Shown: one piece after another, positions 1-11,960 of the stretch
Numbering within the stretch: position 1 is the stretch's first letter
How the letters are laid out: each line of letters opens with the position of its first letter
DNA from: Mangifera indica
Taxonomy: Eukaryota > Streptophyta > Magnoliopsida > Sapindales > Anacardiaceae
Reading direction: 5' to 3'
Assembly (NCBI RefSeq): GCF_011075055.1
Contig: NC_058153.1
Span: 4,464,001 to 4,528,000, forward strand
DNA length: 64,000 nucleotides
Translations under genes and position numbers: made by a program
The notes under the pieces: model-generated
Database searches by the model: none
Told to the model about the DNA's origin: nothing
The model's input: the letters and a program-made list of their open reading frames with translations, nothing else

Positions 1-1200
1 ATTTTTGTTTTTGTTTTTTAAGCCAAGTAACTATATCCCATATGGGCCGTATCAACTTTGACAAAATTTTAAGGTTGAAAAGTTTTACATAACCGCCATC
101 TATGTCCGCTGGTGAATTTTTTTCTGTTTTATTATAAATCATTATGTTATCATTTCTTTTAAGTAAAATGACAAAACATCTTCATTATTTAGTGGATCAG
201 TTGTAGAGCATTAAATTTTTCTAGGAAAAAGACTTCAGCTTAATCTATCCTCTTATCATCTTCACCATCAACCTTTCTCATTCTTCTCTAGCTAAAAATA
301 GATTTGCATCGTTTGGAGATGATGACACCGATCAGAACATGGATTCATATTACATTATAACACCATTTTCAATGCCAACACTGTCACCCATGTCCATGTG
401 ATGTTTAGAATCATATCAAAACCTCGTGGTGGTCCATAAGGTGGGGTTGTAGAGCTTGTTGTTCATAGAAGAGAGGATCTGGAAAACTACTTCTATGGTT
501 ATCAAAACCTGGTGGTGGTCCATAAGGTGTGGTTGTAGAGCTCGTTGTTCATACAAGAGAGGATCTGGAAAGCTACTTCTATGGTTTCTTTTGGATGCTT
601 CTGACTTAGAAGAAATAGAAGAAACCATTTACGGTGTCTTATATGGTTTTGATTTGATTGCTTTATGAAAATCTGAGCTTGAAATGGTATTGATAGGTTG
701 CGATGGTGGAAATGGAAGAAACCATTTATGGTACTGTATATGTTTTCAACCTGATTTCCACCACCTTACGGAAATCATATCTGGAAATGGTCTTGATGGG
801 GCTGCCATGATGTTATTGGAAGAATTCAATAAACTATTTACAAGGTCCTTTGCAATGGTGGTGGACCATGGAAACGGAGGTTTACAGAGGAAGACAAGAA
901 AATGGAGGATGACAAATATGTAATATTATGGGATGGAGGAGGAAAATTATATTTTTATTAAAAAAATTTAATAAATTAAAAAATATTAAATAATTTGTTA
1001 GATCAGTTTACAAAAGCATGTGAGTCGATTCACTAAGGGTTCATAAAGACAGAAACCAAAAAGTCTTAGGTTATAGTGCTAACTTTTCAATCCTAACAAA
1101 CTTAGACCTATTCTAACTCTTAGACATGATGAACCGCACTAGAGCTAACCTGACACGACTCACTATTATCTCTATCTTGTTGTGTAATAACTTTTCTTCC
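1..1200. other. Intergenic, no gene recognised
   Basis: AT-rich stretch without a recognisable gene. It holds the 86-bp tandem repeat listed separately and a related pair of segments near 608-649 and 708-750, both reading like GAAACCATTTAYGGT. Short open frames on both strands match no family I know and are interrupted, so no coding call is made. Confidence 0.5.
413..586. repeat. 86-bp direct tandem repeat, two copies
   Basis: The segment starting ATCAAAACCTSGTGGTGG near 415 recurs 86 bp later near 501. Both copies carry GGTCCATAAGGTG, TGTAGAGCT and GAGAGGATCTGGAAA with few differences. Because 86 is not a multiple of three, the two units read in different frames; on the minus strand each gives a similar peptide containing SSFPDPL and LQPHLMDHH. 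It could be a decayed gene piece, but the family is unknown. Confidence 0.75.
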
Positions 1201-2410
1201 TTATATTTTCAAAGAGAAGTAATATAATTTGTATCTTTTTGAACTCATGCAATGGTAATTGTTATTGTTGTTCCACTTGTACCAATAGATCAAATATGTC
1301 AATTGAAAAAATTTAGAAAAAAAAAAGATTTGACGATCATCAGGGTAACTCATTTCTTCAAAAATTGTGAAGTGAATCACCTCTCCATCGAACTCCATCG
1401 TTAAAGTTCCTTGATGTGCATTCATTTTTGTCTATGTCGTTTTCATTAATGGTCTTCCCAAGAGCAACAGTGTGGACTTCATCGTGGAATTATCTTCCTT
1501 GTCAAGTACATAGAGGTCCACCAAAAAATGAGCCCATCCACTTACAACAAAACATCTTCCAAAACTCCCACAGGACAAGCATTAGAGCTATGGGCTAGCT
1601 GCATAACCATGTCAATTTCTTTAAGAGATCCAACGTTTAACGCAACATAAATAGAGTAAGTCATTACATTAATTGAAGAACCTAAATCTAACATGGCCTT
1701 TTCAAATCTAGTGTTACCTATAATGCATAGAATGGAAAAACTACTGGACTTTACACTTGTGTGGAAGTTTCTGCCGTAAAAATGCTGACACATTCTCTTC
1801 TACAATCACCACTTCATTAACTTGCAGATTCTTCTTTTTGCGCACAAATCTTTTTGAGACATTTTACATATTGGAATACTTGCTTGATAGCCTCTAGAAG
1901 CAATATATTAACTTGCACTTTCCAAAAGGTCTCCAAGATTTCTCATTCATTCTCCTCCTTAAACTTTACAACAGTAGAATTTTGATTGTCAGAGATTACT
2001 TGAAGTGGCTGTTTGACCCCCTCCAGTTCGGTTTCTTTATCTCCCAGAAGGATTGAACTTTTTGCTTCATCCTTCATCAATCATCTTCATGCGCCTCAAT
2101 GTGTCCCAGTCCTTAAAGTTGTTTCTCGCTTCTCAATGACAGTAACATTTTCTCTAGGGTTGACCGTGGTTTGGGAAAGAGGCTTACCTGATCCTTGTGC
2201 CTCTAGTTTTCCAATAGCAATGGCCAATTGGTTGACCTGATCCTCAAAATTCCTGATCAATGTCCTTATTTCTTATTGGAAATTACTAGTCTCCTGTTGT
2301 ATTTGCAGAGTGTCTGTGGCCAAGGAAATCATCAATTCTTCTAACAATTTACCTTGAGCATGTATGACTTGTTATCACATGACTCCTACTATAATGTCAT
2401 TGCTTTAGTC
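1201..2410 (-). mobile_element. Decayed Ty3/gypsy (Athila/Tat-like) gag-protease fragment
   Basis: Read on the minus strand, 2340-2080 encodes a gag C-terminal segment with EDQVNQLAIAIGKLEAQGSG and KPLSQTTVNP. Around 1925-1810 it encodes a gag-linker peptide (AIKQVFQYVKCLKKIC). The 1793-1545 stretch encodes a retropepsin-like region (GNTRFEKAMLDLGSSINVM, then VGVLEDVLL), and 1450-1320 encodes TLTMEFDGEVIHFTIFEEM. This order and these motifs match plant Ty3/gypsy polyproteins. Stops and frameshifts break the frame, and the protease Asp-Ser/Thr-Gly is degenerate (DLGSS). No reverse transcriptase, integrase or paired LTRs were seen, so this is a dead internal fragment. Confidence 0.85.
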
Positions 2411-3512
2411 TATAGCTAAGAACAAACATGCCAGAGTGAAGTGTGAGCACAACAAGAGTAATGGAAATTAGGAAAGGAAAAGATAACTTTAGATTGAATA
2501 TTTAATTGAATTTGGAGAGAGTACATTCAGTTTTCATCTTGGCTAATGAAGGGTTTTCATCTGGATGTGGTGATTCTTCACCTGCGTGTAGGAGGATGTG
2601 TCTCTTTGGGGCATCCTTTCCACTACTCAAGATTGCAGGTTGATCGCTGTGATTTTACTCATAAATTGTCAGTATACTTTTGTCGATGAGGCCTCCATTT
2701 GCCCTGAAGAGATCTTGGTACTAATCAATATTATAACCAATATAAATGTGATAATGACACTTTTTGTGGTCTTGCTTAAAGAGGTTTTCTCATCATCTTA
2801 GATCATGAAAATTATGTCATATTCTTCTTGTTCAAATAGATTTAATCAAACAGAGTGCTAGGTGGATGGTTGTCGCAAGGGGTTAGATCTTTTTTTAGTC
2901 TATTTGTTCGAGGCTTTTTGAGTTCCTATTGTTGATCTCCATTGAACTTCCTCTTTGAGTTGCCCTTGTGGAGTTTGGGACAAGAGGATGGGAGTTAATA
3001 GGGTGTGTCACATATTGTTTATATAGGAGATCTTCTCCCTTGATGTCTACTTGCAAGTTTCAGCTACTAGAGAATCAAGGGTGATGTCAAAGTTTCCCAA
3101 CATGATGCCTTTGATATACTGTAAGACTTGGAAGAGGAAGACACAATCAAATTAGAATAATAAGAGAATTTATAATTTAAATACGATTACAAAGATTTAT
3201 TCATATTTAAAAGGAAATATTTATTATAACAAAAATATCCGATTCTCTACCAAGCAAAAGGCAGTCTCACAACCTCGAACTAGAAAGTCTAGCCGCGTCG
3301 CTTGTCTGTAGACGGATAGAAAGTAATCCTTGATTGCTGGCCTTGCGTTGGCTGTTGACTGTAGTTGCAGTTGCTTGAGCAAATTTCCTCCAAATTAGAA
3401 TTGAGTAATAGTTAGGATAAAAGTGTTGGAAATTCACTAGATTGAAGCTTAAAATGCAACATTAAACACTGCGTTTTGATCTGCCCGACAAGATACATAT
3501 TTACATTTACAA
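2411..3512. other. Intergenic, no gene recognised
   Basis: About 1.1 kb between the retroelement fragment and the small membrane-protein gene. Short open frames exist on the plus strand (for example 2598-2801), but none resembles a known family. The part near 3513 should include the 3' UTR of the neighbouring minus-strand gene. Some of it may be further degraded retroelement sequence; I cannot show this. Confidence 0.4.
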
Positions 3513-4094
3513 TTAACAACATTTATACTCATTAATTCTAACTAATTCCCTACCGCAACAGGACCTCTTTTCCCTAATCTTGCACTCATCCCATAACCTA
3601 ACAATGTTGCCGTTAACCACCGTTAAATCCTGGTAACTGTACCATCCCAACTCAGCCCTTCTCACTCTCGTCATTCTCTCCCACCACTCTCCTCCCCTGA
3701 AATTATCCTCCCACAATTCTTCAACTGCCGTTATCTCACCGTCAAGTTCCTCTTTCTCCTCACGATAATACAACGTAAACTTTCCTTTTGTCACACCGTC
3801 AACGTCGCCAACTGAAGGACTAGCCGTAGCTGGAGAAGCTGAAGCTGCCAGCTCAACGCGTGCAGGCGACGACTCAGCCGGGGGGATTTCGGGAACCGGT
3901 TGTTGAGACCCACTTGGGTTTCGATCATTTCGATGTTGCAGCAGGGCCGGCTTCACTTGTGTTTTGATCTTCCAGAAGCTAACGGCGGCCGTTACGACGG
4001 CGACCCACGTCCAGATATTGTTCACTACACCGAAAATCCCGAAGCTGACATAATCAAAGGCTAGAGCTTCAAGCGGAGATTCCAACATGTTCAT
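3513..4094 (-). CDS. Small plant protein with one membrane segment, function unknown
   Basis: Single-exon frame of 193 residues beginning MNMLESPLEALAFDY. I chose this ATG (4094) because the frame upstream to 4265 has no ATG and begins only at a TTG. A hydrophobic, Trp-containing segment at about residues 17-43 (including NNIWTWVAVVTAAVSFW) is a likely membrane anchor. It is followed by a Pro/Ser/Ala-rich linker (about 60-105) and a charged C-terminal part (about 110-190) ending in KCC. The N-terminus resembles a conserved plant family of uncharacterised proteins that I recall only vaguely, so no function is given. A TATA box lies about 210 bp upstream. The gene is clearly less AT-rich than its surroundings, which supports real coding. 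Confidence 0.72.
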   Translation of the reverse strand: MNMLESPLEALAFDYVSFGIFGVVNNIWTWVAVVTAAVSFWKIKTQVKPALLQHRNDRNPSGSQQPVPEIPPAESSPARVELAASASPATASPSVGDVDGVTKGKFTLYYREEKEELDGEITAVEELWEDNFRGGEWWERMTRVRRAELGWYSYQDLTVVNGNIVRLWDECKIREKRSCCGRELVRINEYKCC

Positions 4095-4306
4095 GGTTTT
4101 ATTGTTTATAGATTGTCTCTTTTTTTTTTCTATTTGTTTTTTTGGTTGGATTATGAAGTAATGGGAATGAAAGAAGGCGGAGAAAAATATATGGAGAAAG
4201 GAGGAGGAAGATTCTGGGGCGTCGGATGGAGCAAGTGGAGAGAGGGATCTGATTGAAGATGCCAAGAATCGAGAAATAAGATGCCTTTTATGAAGGTAGA
4301 TCCAAA

Positions 4307-4313
4307 ATTTATA
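4307..4313 (-). promoter_or_regulatory. TATA box of the small membrane-protein gene
   Basis: Minus-strand GGGTATAAATTTTGG lies about 210 bp upstream of the ATG at 4094, leaving a plausible CT-rich 5' UTR of about 180 nt. Confidence 0.55.
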
Positions 4314-7300
4314 CCCGAATGATTTTATCAGGTGACACGTTGAATGTCAAGAGTTAGTGCCCTCATCGATTATATCATTATTTATATATAAACATTATGT
4401 ATATAATTTTATTAATTTGTATATAAATATAATAATATTATATTATAATTTTTATGTATAAATAATAATACATAATTATATAATTAAATATTATTTTATT
4501 TTTAATTTTTAATTATTAATCAGATAATAATATATTATTATTTATACATAAAATTTATACATATATATTATTCATATAAAAAACGATATATCACTTCGTG
4601 ATTAAGTGATTTTAAATTAAAAATAAAATAACGTCTAATTATATAATGATATATTATTATTTATATAATGTTCAAGGTTTGATGTAAAAACTTTGTCCAC
4701 CTTAAATAATATAAATAACAATTTTCACATAAAATTAAACTTTGTCAATCAAAAATAACATAGTGTTAGCAAGTGAAATTATCATATATATTTACAATTT
4801 TATTTTTTAAAATTATCAAATAATCTCAAATTAATAAAAATTTAAAATAAACATTTAAATATCTAAATGATATAATAATATACTTATTTATCTTCCGTGT
4901 CACCTTCATCTCTATTTTCTCCTTTTTCAGTTTGAGTGGCAAAATAAAATTTAAAAATTTTAGGGGTGTTAAATAATTGTTAGGGTGTTTTTGAAATTTC
5001 AAAAAATGTTAATAAGAGTTTTTGAATTTTAAATATCAATGTGCCTTTTAAAATTTTTAAAAATTATATTTACATCCTCAAAGAACTGAACAAAAAAGCA
5101 TCAAACTATGTGTAAATGTTATTTCATAAAACTATTAAGATTATAATTATATTTTTAAAATATATAGGAGTGAATATGATATTTTTTAAAGTAGTGTGGA
5201 TAGCATGGATTTTTAATAGATTTCAATTATTGATATACGAGTTTTCACACATTTTCAAAGTTAAATATTATATTTAAAATGTTTGAGTCTAATGCCTAAA
5301 AAAAAATATTTTTATTTTTAAAAAAATTAGTGAATAATAAAATTCTTATTACACTCTTACATCATTAATTTTTTTTTAAATCAAGTTTAATTTTCAATAA
5401 GAACATGTTATTTATGTTATGTACAGGTGAACAAAAATATACGGGAACATAAGCGTCAGACAGTAGAATTACACATGAAAACACATAACAGGTTTGTCAA
5501 GAATCTTAATGTCACGTTTACCTTCCTTTTATTATAATAATTTGTTCAAACGAAGGTGTTTTTAGAATTGTATTCAAGTTTGAATCAGTTTAACGTTTAA
5601 CATCAACAAATCAAACACAAATTGAAATTTGAATTGAATTACTTCTAATTCATCAAATTGTCAAAGAATTATCGATATATTCATCTTTTTTTAACTATTT
5701 GTTTTAATTCGGACATCTTTATCTTAATGATTTGTGCTAATGAAGGTGTGGATAAGGCTTTGACAGTAGAAGCAAAGTATGGCTTGATTTGTAATTTTAA
5801 TGAGAATTAGAAAATGACAGGTTGAGTAATAAGCAACCGAGATTAAGGGGATTAGGTAAGGAGAAAGAGTGGATTCATTGAAACTATTTCATTCTTTAGA
5901 GGCCCACGTGATTTCAGTTGTAGTTTTGATTCTCACGTTTCTGGTTGTAGGGTCAGAGCCGGCATCCATTTGAAAGGATGTCCCATTTGTTCAAACCCAC
6001 TTCAATGAGTTTAAATAGAACTTTTTTTTTTTTTTAAAGGAAAATATTATCACCCTTTTCTATAAAGCAATTTATACATTTCTCATTTATAAGTAAATCA
6101 AATGTAATTTAAAATTTATCCTCACTGTGTTTCTCAACCCGCACGGCGATTTTGGCGTTGGACGATGTCAATTAGCTTCATTTTTCATCAATTTGGTTTT
6201 GGGAGAAGATGAATCAAAAAATAAAAGTTTCGTTTGAAATAGATTCTTGTTGTTCGGCGAGATTTAATGAAGACGAAGATTCATCACCTTCGTTCAGTGA
6301 TTGTCGGTGTCTTCATTTATAAGTCTTTTTTCGTCAACAGCAAAACAAGAGGAAGTTGTTCGTGGTCGGAGAAAGAAAAAGGAAAAAACCCTGGGTTTGG
6401 GGGATATAACAATTTTTCAAAATTTGAAAACTTTAAGTGAAGAAAAATTATAATATTTTTAAACCCGGAAAAAAATATAATAAACTTTAATTTTTAAATT
6501 TTTTTAGTAAATAAAAATTTTATCGCTAATCATAATTTAGATTTTTAACAGAAAATAACTTATAAATAGGTGTTTAAATTTTAAAAATTAAAAAGTAAGA
6601 ATTTAAAATTTAATGAAATGTAATTTAACTTTTCTTTGTAAACAGTAAATAAAGCAAAATTTTTGTTCATAATTATTATTAGAACAAGTGGAATATTAGA
6701 ATATTTACGTTTGAATTTTTGTTACGTTTCTAAAATCTTGATTTATTTAATATAAAAATGATGTATTTGGTTATTGCATCATAAGATTTACTCATCTAAT
6801 GAATCTAAACAACATTCCTCGTTTACAAAATATATTATATTATTGGTAGTTTAAAGCTGTCAACAAGGAGGAAGTGGGGGAAAATGAAAAATTTGTGAAT
6901 TATAATCTTGTCTATTTCACAATAAATTCAACAATAATAATGGAACTATTTGGAGACTTAAAATCTTGAAGTGACAATTTTCTGTTTTTCTCTAATTATT
7001 ATTATTCCATAATTAACTATTTTTATCATTATTAAAAAAAAAAACACCTTAATCCTAATACTATAAACTTTCTATTTCATTTACCTTCTTCATATTTGTA
7101 TCCTAAAATTTCAAATCCTCGTCTCATCTCCATTTGATAGTTTTGGTGATTTTCTCTCACTTTCTTTCTGTCTATCACATCACTCTTACACGACTTTAAC
7201 ACATTTTGAACAGATTTTTAGGTGAGGATTTTGATTGTGATAAATTCAAAAATAAAATTAAAAAGGGTTAACATTAAATAAAAATAAAATTTATTAAAAA

Positions 7301-7980
7301 TAATTTTAAAAAATTAATGTAAAATTTTAATAATTATATTAACATTTATATATGTAAAATTAAAATTTTTTCAAAATTTAAGAGCATCAAAATATTTTGT
7401 ATACATCAAATTAAATTTTTTTAAAACTCAAGATAGATCAGTTGACTCTCCTTAACCCCACTTTGGTTTACGTTCGGGGTTCAGTGTTAGTAATAATTAT
7501 AACCTTTTCTTTTATTTATTCTCGCAACGATCAGTAACTCATATGCAATTCATTTATATAATAATTTCAAGCTAAAAAGGTTTAAAATAAATTTGTTCAA
7601 TTAAAAATTTGGGTGAACATGAATTTTCACACAAATTTAACACAAAAATAAGGTAGAGCTCATACAAAACTATCATACCAAATGTTATAAATTAAGTTTC
7701 TATACCAATATATAGAAAGGAATTATATAACATAAATTAAATTAGTGTAATATGAACACCGACTTTTCAATAAATTATACATATCTATTTTGAGTAAATA
7801 AATATGTATATTTTTATGTATATTATCACATAATTGAGTGATTTTGAATTAAAATAAAATAATACTTAATCATATAATAACACATATAAATATGTACATA
7901 TTTATATACGTAAAATGAGTAGACATAGTATTACTCCCAACTTCTTGCCATTGTTTGATGAATTTGTAACCGAACACCGT
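4314..7980. other. AT-rich intergenic repeat block
   Basis: No gene recognised in about 3.7 kb. Copies of the abundant palindromic element lie at about 4449-4562, 4575-4672 and 7795-7915, each with a core like AAATAAAATAATAYYTAAT. At 4960-5460 and 6040-6560 there are members of a second repeat group, with long A/T runs around CTGGGTTTGGGGG or a GTTTGAGTCTAATGCC segment, that recurs at 23.6, 28.7, 34.6, 37.4, 39.6, 40.6 and 61.5 kb. A less AT-rich patch with a CACGTG core lies near 5905. Confidence 0.6.
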
Positions 7981-8044
7981 GGGGTGTGTGTGACAAAAGT
8001 TCCCTCAACTTGGGAAACCTTAAATATTCATCTTAGTACTAAGG

Positions 8045-8545
8045 ATGAAAACTGAAGGGGAGCAAAAACATGGGAGTTCCGGACTGCCTCAGCTTCCATA
8101 ATTAACTGCATATTTAGCAGTTATTTGGAGAGGTAAAAACCGTCATTTTAAACCTCCACACTGCTAAGCTCAGCAGCATTTGGCTGGCTCAACAACCTGA
8201 CAACAAATTTAAGCTCCCCAATGTGGAGAAGATGCTTGAACAAGTAACTAAAGAGAGGGAAGTCATGACGCAGTCCATCAGGTTCTACAATCAAAGTTAT
8301 GAAATCTGACAAGAAATGGGATGGAGCATTTGGAGAAAAAGAACTGGTTGTTGGAAGTATTAGCCCTTGCTGCAGTCAATACTCTGAGCAGGAAAAATGG
8401 AGCTATGATATTAATAAATAATTATAATTTAGCACATCATAATATTAAGTTCTTTACTTTAATATTAGCAAATACAGATCGAGATATGTGTAGGAAGATT
8501 CAACACATATTTGATAGAGTTTATGAATCTCTGTTGGCAATATAA
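8045..8545 (+). pseudogene. Possible gene relic, family unknown
   Basis: Codon-like sequence stands out from AT-rich surroundings. One frame near 8165-8310 reads KLSSIWLAQQPDNKFKLPNV followed by EKMLEQVTKEREVMTQ and ends at a TGA. A second frame from 8321 reads EHLEKKNWLLEVLALAAVNT. An earlier frame from 8045 gives KTEGEQKHGSSGLPQLP then a stop. The Glu/Lys-rich, helix-like peptides look like fragments of one gene broken by frameshifts and stops. I do not recognise the parent family, and an unspliced or processed origin cannot be decided here. Confidence 0.35.
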
Positions 8546-8838
8546 TTTTTCCAGTCCAGAACCAGTCCAGCTTAAATTCTAGTTGACATTTACTTTCAGG
8601 AAGTAATAAACTGAAGTAGCCATGTGCAGACAGATCCTGTTCATCAGAAACAAAACAATTTTATTCTCATAAATGTCAAAGAAGTTTCATTTCCTTGCGA
8701 AATAGAGGGTTCATACTGATTTTTACAGCAAAGGCAATTACAGAGTTCCTTAAATCATACATGAATATATGCAAGTGGTAACAAGAAGAAACAAAGACAA
8801 CATTCCAAAATTTGAGTTTCAAAGGCTTTGAAGAAGCT

Positions 8839-10381
8839 TCAAGGTCTCATCAATGTGCTTTTCGGTTGGAATTGGTTGTTGTAGATGAGCTGAACCACTC
8901 CATTTTTGTCGAGAACATAAGTCTGTCTTCCAGGCAAAGTTCCAAACAGATCTGCAGGCACTCCCCAGTCTTTTCTCACCTTGTTGCCCTCATCACTCAG
9001 CAATGTAAAAGGAAGTCTGTATTTCTTTGCAAATGCCTACATTCAAACATATACTGGTCAGCTTCACGCATGATTGAAAATTTACAAATTATAAACGATT
9101 GAGAAACACAATTGATCATAGATGAATACAAGAGCGGTCCAAAATTCATTCCTCCTGCTTCATTTTCTTATTACAGATTTTGGCAAATGGGAACACAAAA
9201 GAAATGAACATTTGCGAGAGATGTACACATATAGCTAGGATATCCAGTAAAATTTCAGAATAAGGCTAGCTAGTTATGTGCAACTTCAATATGACATTTT
9301 CAGATTTCTTATTACAGATTTTTAACCTCCTGATGTGACTGATGAGTTATGAAAAAGCTCTATATATTATCAGCAATTGTCCTACAAGGGAAGTCTGATC
9401 CAAAATCTTTGTAAAAAAGGATTGGTTATTAATTAAAAAGGAAATGGTACATTAAATTACTGGGTCAGGATTATTGATTTGTATAGATTATTAACTTATT
9501 AACTACAGGGATATTAAGGATTTTAGGGAGTTTCACCAAAGTTGTTCATTTGAGACTACCATCAAAACTTAGTAGGTTCAATGAATGGCTTTATATATAA
9601 GTCAGCCAACATGGGAAGAATATATAAACAAGTAGAAATTTTAAAATGTAATGTGGGATTTATCAGAGCCGAGAAAAAGACTGAAACTCCAATCCTGAAG
9701 CTGTTCCTTACAAAATTTACTTTCTCACCTTGTGTGATGATGTATCATCACCACTTATCCCAATAACCTCAGCTCCTGCTTTCTTAAATTTCTCATATGA
9801 ATCCCTGAAAGCACATGCCTGAAAAATGATCACTTTATTTTAGCGTTTTCCATTTTTTTCATCATTACACCCTATTTACATACATTGCCTATAAATCAAA
9901 AATCCAAAGCAGTATAAAAAACATGTAATGAAATTATAAGGAAAACTATTTAAAAAAAGAAAAAACCTGTTTGGTGCAGCCAGGGGTCTCATCAGCAGGG
10001 TAAAAATAGACAACCACAGGCTTGCCCTTAAATCTGGAGAGGCTCACATTCTTTCCATCCTGATCTTTCAATGTGAATTCTGGCGGCACCTGGCCTTTGG
10101 TAACCTATTGCGAAAACTCAACATTCCCATTGAGAATACAAAAACAAGAAAGCAGACAAATCAAGTAAATGAGGTAGAGAATGCACCTTAGCAACAATGG
10201 AAGTGTTAAATGAAGTGGAAGATGGGATTAGCACACTGGAAGAATAAGAGAGACTGAGTCCATAAAATTGGGATTGTGTTGATTTTGAGAGAACTGAGAA
10301 GGTTGAAGAAGATTGGGTTGTAGGAGTTTGAATGGGAAGTGAAACAGGGAGAGAGAGGTTTGAGATAGTGAGGGAAGCCAT
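8839..10381 (-). CDS. PRXQ: Peroxiredoxin Q, chloroplastic (3' frameshift)
   Basis: Thiol peroxidase that reduces peroxides with thioredoxin as electron donor, in the chloroplast. Coding exons: 10187-10381, 9967-10104, 9729-9818 and 8839-9036, all with GT-AG junctions and phase 0. Residues 1-65 are a Ser/Thr-rich transit peptide. The catalytic segment PGCTKQACAF holds the peroxidatic Cys108 and resolving Cys113, the CxxxxC spacing typical of plant PrxQ. GVPADLFGTLPGRQTYVLD follows. As written the frame ends after YNNQFQPKSTLMRP at a TGA (8839-8841), giving 206 aa. The next frame supplies the family's usual end (EKHIDETLKLLQSL) to a stop at 8819, so one base appears to be missing near 8863. 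It is either a real C-terminal change or an assembly error. Confidence 0.94.
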
Positions 10382-11922
10382 TGAAAAGAAAGAGAAATGC
10401 TTGAGGTGGGTTGTTACTTGTTTGATCAGAGTGAGTCAGTGTTGTATGTAGTTTTATTTGTTCATCTAGTCTGAGGAAGATAAAGGAAGAGAGGCGCTGG
10501 GGTTGATTATTGGGAGGCTTCAAGAAGATGGAGATAGAAATTAGAATTGATTGGGCTTTGCGTGGACAATCGCTCACCCCAATAAGTAATCTCAATTTAT
10601 TACGCTGCTACCAACTTCCAAATGTATGTGGGAATGGCACGGGTTGGTTGGGACAGTCACAGGCCGAATATCCTATCACTAGTTTTTATTTTTGCAAGGG
10701 ATAGCAATTCCCTTTTTTTTTGCCATTTCCATTACGGGGATAATGAGGATTGTCTATTTCCTCTTCTTTATCCCGCATTGAGGAAAAATCTCTATGTTTT
10801 CTTATCGGTTGGAAAAATTTCTTTTCCCATATCTTATAAATATAATAGAAATATATTAAATAACAAAATTAACTAAAATTAAAATTAATTTATTATTTTA
10901 AATATCACAAATAATATATATTAACTATATTAATATATACAATAAAAACATAAATAAATTTAAAAAACCCTTATAATCTAAAATTGTAAGGATTTATTAG
11001 TATTTTAAAAAAAGATATTTACATATCTGTAATTAAAGAAGGATAGGGTTGGATTCAAACTGAGCTCATTTAAGCTCAAAATGAACCAACCCTAAGCTAG
11101 CTCGAGCTAATATTTTCGAGCTCAAGCGTACTTGTCAGAGTTCGTAAATTAAAAATTTTGTTATAAAACAACGTCGTTTTAACTAATATACTCTATTATT
11201 ATTAAGTCGAGCCGAGCTCGAGCTCGGTTCGTCTCAAATCCAACCTTAATTGCGGAAATATTTTTCATTCTCATCTTATCTTCATTTTTAGTAGAAAATA
11301 TTCTCTTCATTAGGGTTAAAGACTCTAAATTAGGACCAAAATTCTCATTTTTTAAGGATCTCATTAATTACATAATTAAATTATGAGTACCCACTTTGAG
11401 TACACAAATAAATACATATTTAATATGTGTCATTATATAATTTGATGGTGTTAAATTCAGAATATAATAATATTTAATCATATGATAACACATATAAATA
11501 TATATTCATCTATATCCTTAAAATAAATACGTATAATATTGTTCTTTATTAAATCAACAAAGAAGTTAATTTTTAATTTAAATCTTAAGAAAAAGATCTT
11601 TATAATTATTTCATAACATTTTTAATCAGGACCAGATTCAAGAGTAATTAAAAATTGCAAAATATTGTGCCATGTACATGCAAATTAGATTACCTATGAG
11701 TTTGTATTTCCAAGATGTATGCTCCATGCTGTAATCACATTTTTCAGTTTTGTATTTCAGCTCTGATGATATATTTATATTACATTATATTATTATATTT
11801 TATAAAAGTAATATTATATATACTTATTTTAGGTATATAATAATATATACATATTTATGTGTGTTATTACTAATTAAATATTAATTTATCTTAAATTTAA
11901 AATTATCGAATCACGTTATGAC

Positions 11923-11960
<38 letters not shown>

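Noticed and set aside
4095..4265. N-terminal extension of the small membrane protein
   Set aside because: The frame is open, but it starts at TTG with no ATG, and it overlaps the expected 5' UTR downstream of the TATA box.
8812..9102. Plus-strand open frame of 96 codons
   Set aside because: Antisense shadow of the last peroxiredoxin Q exon.
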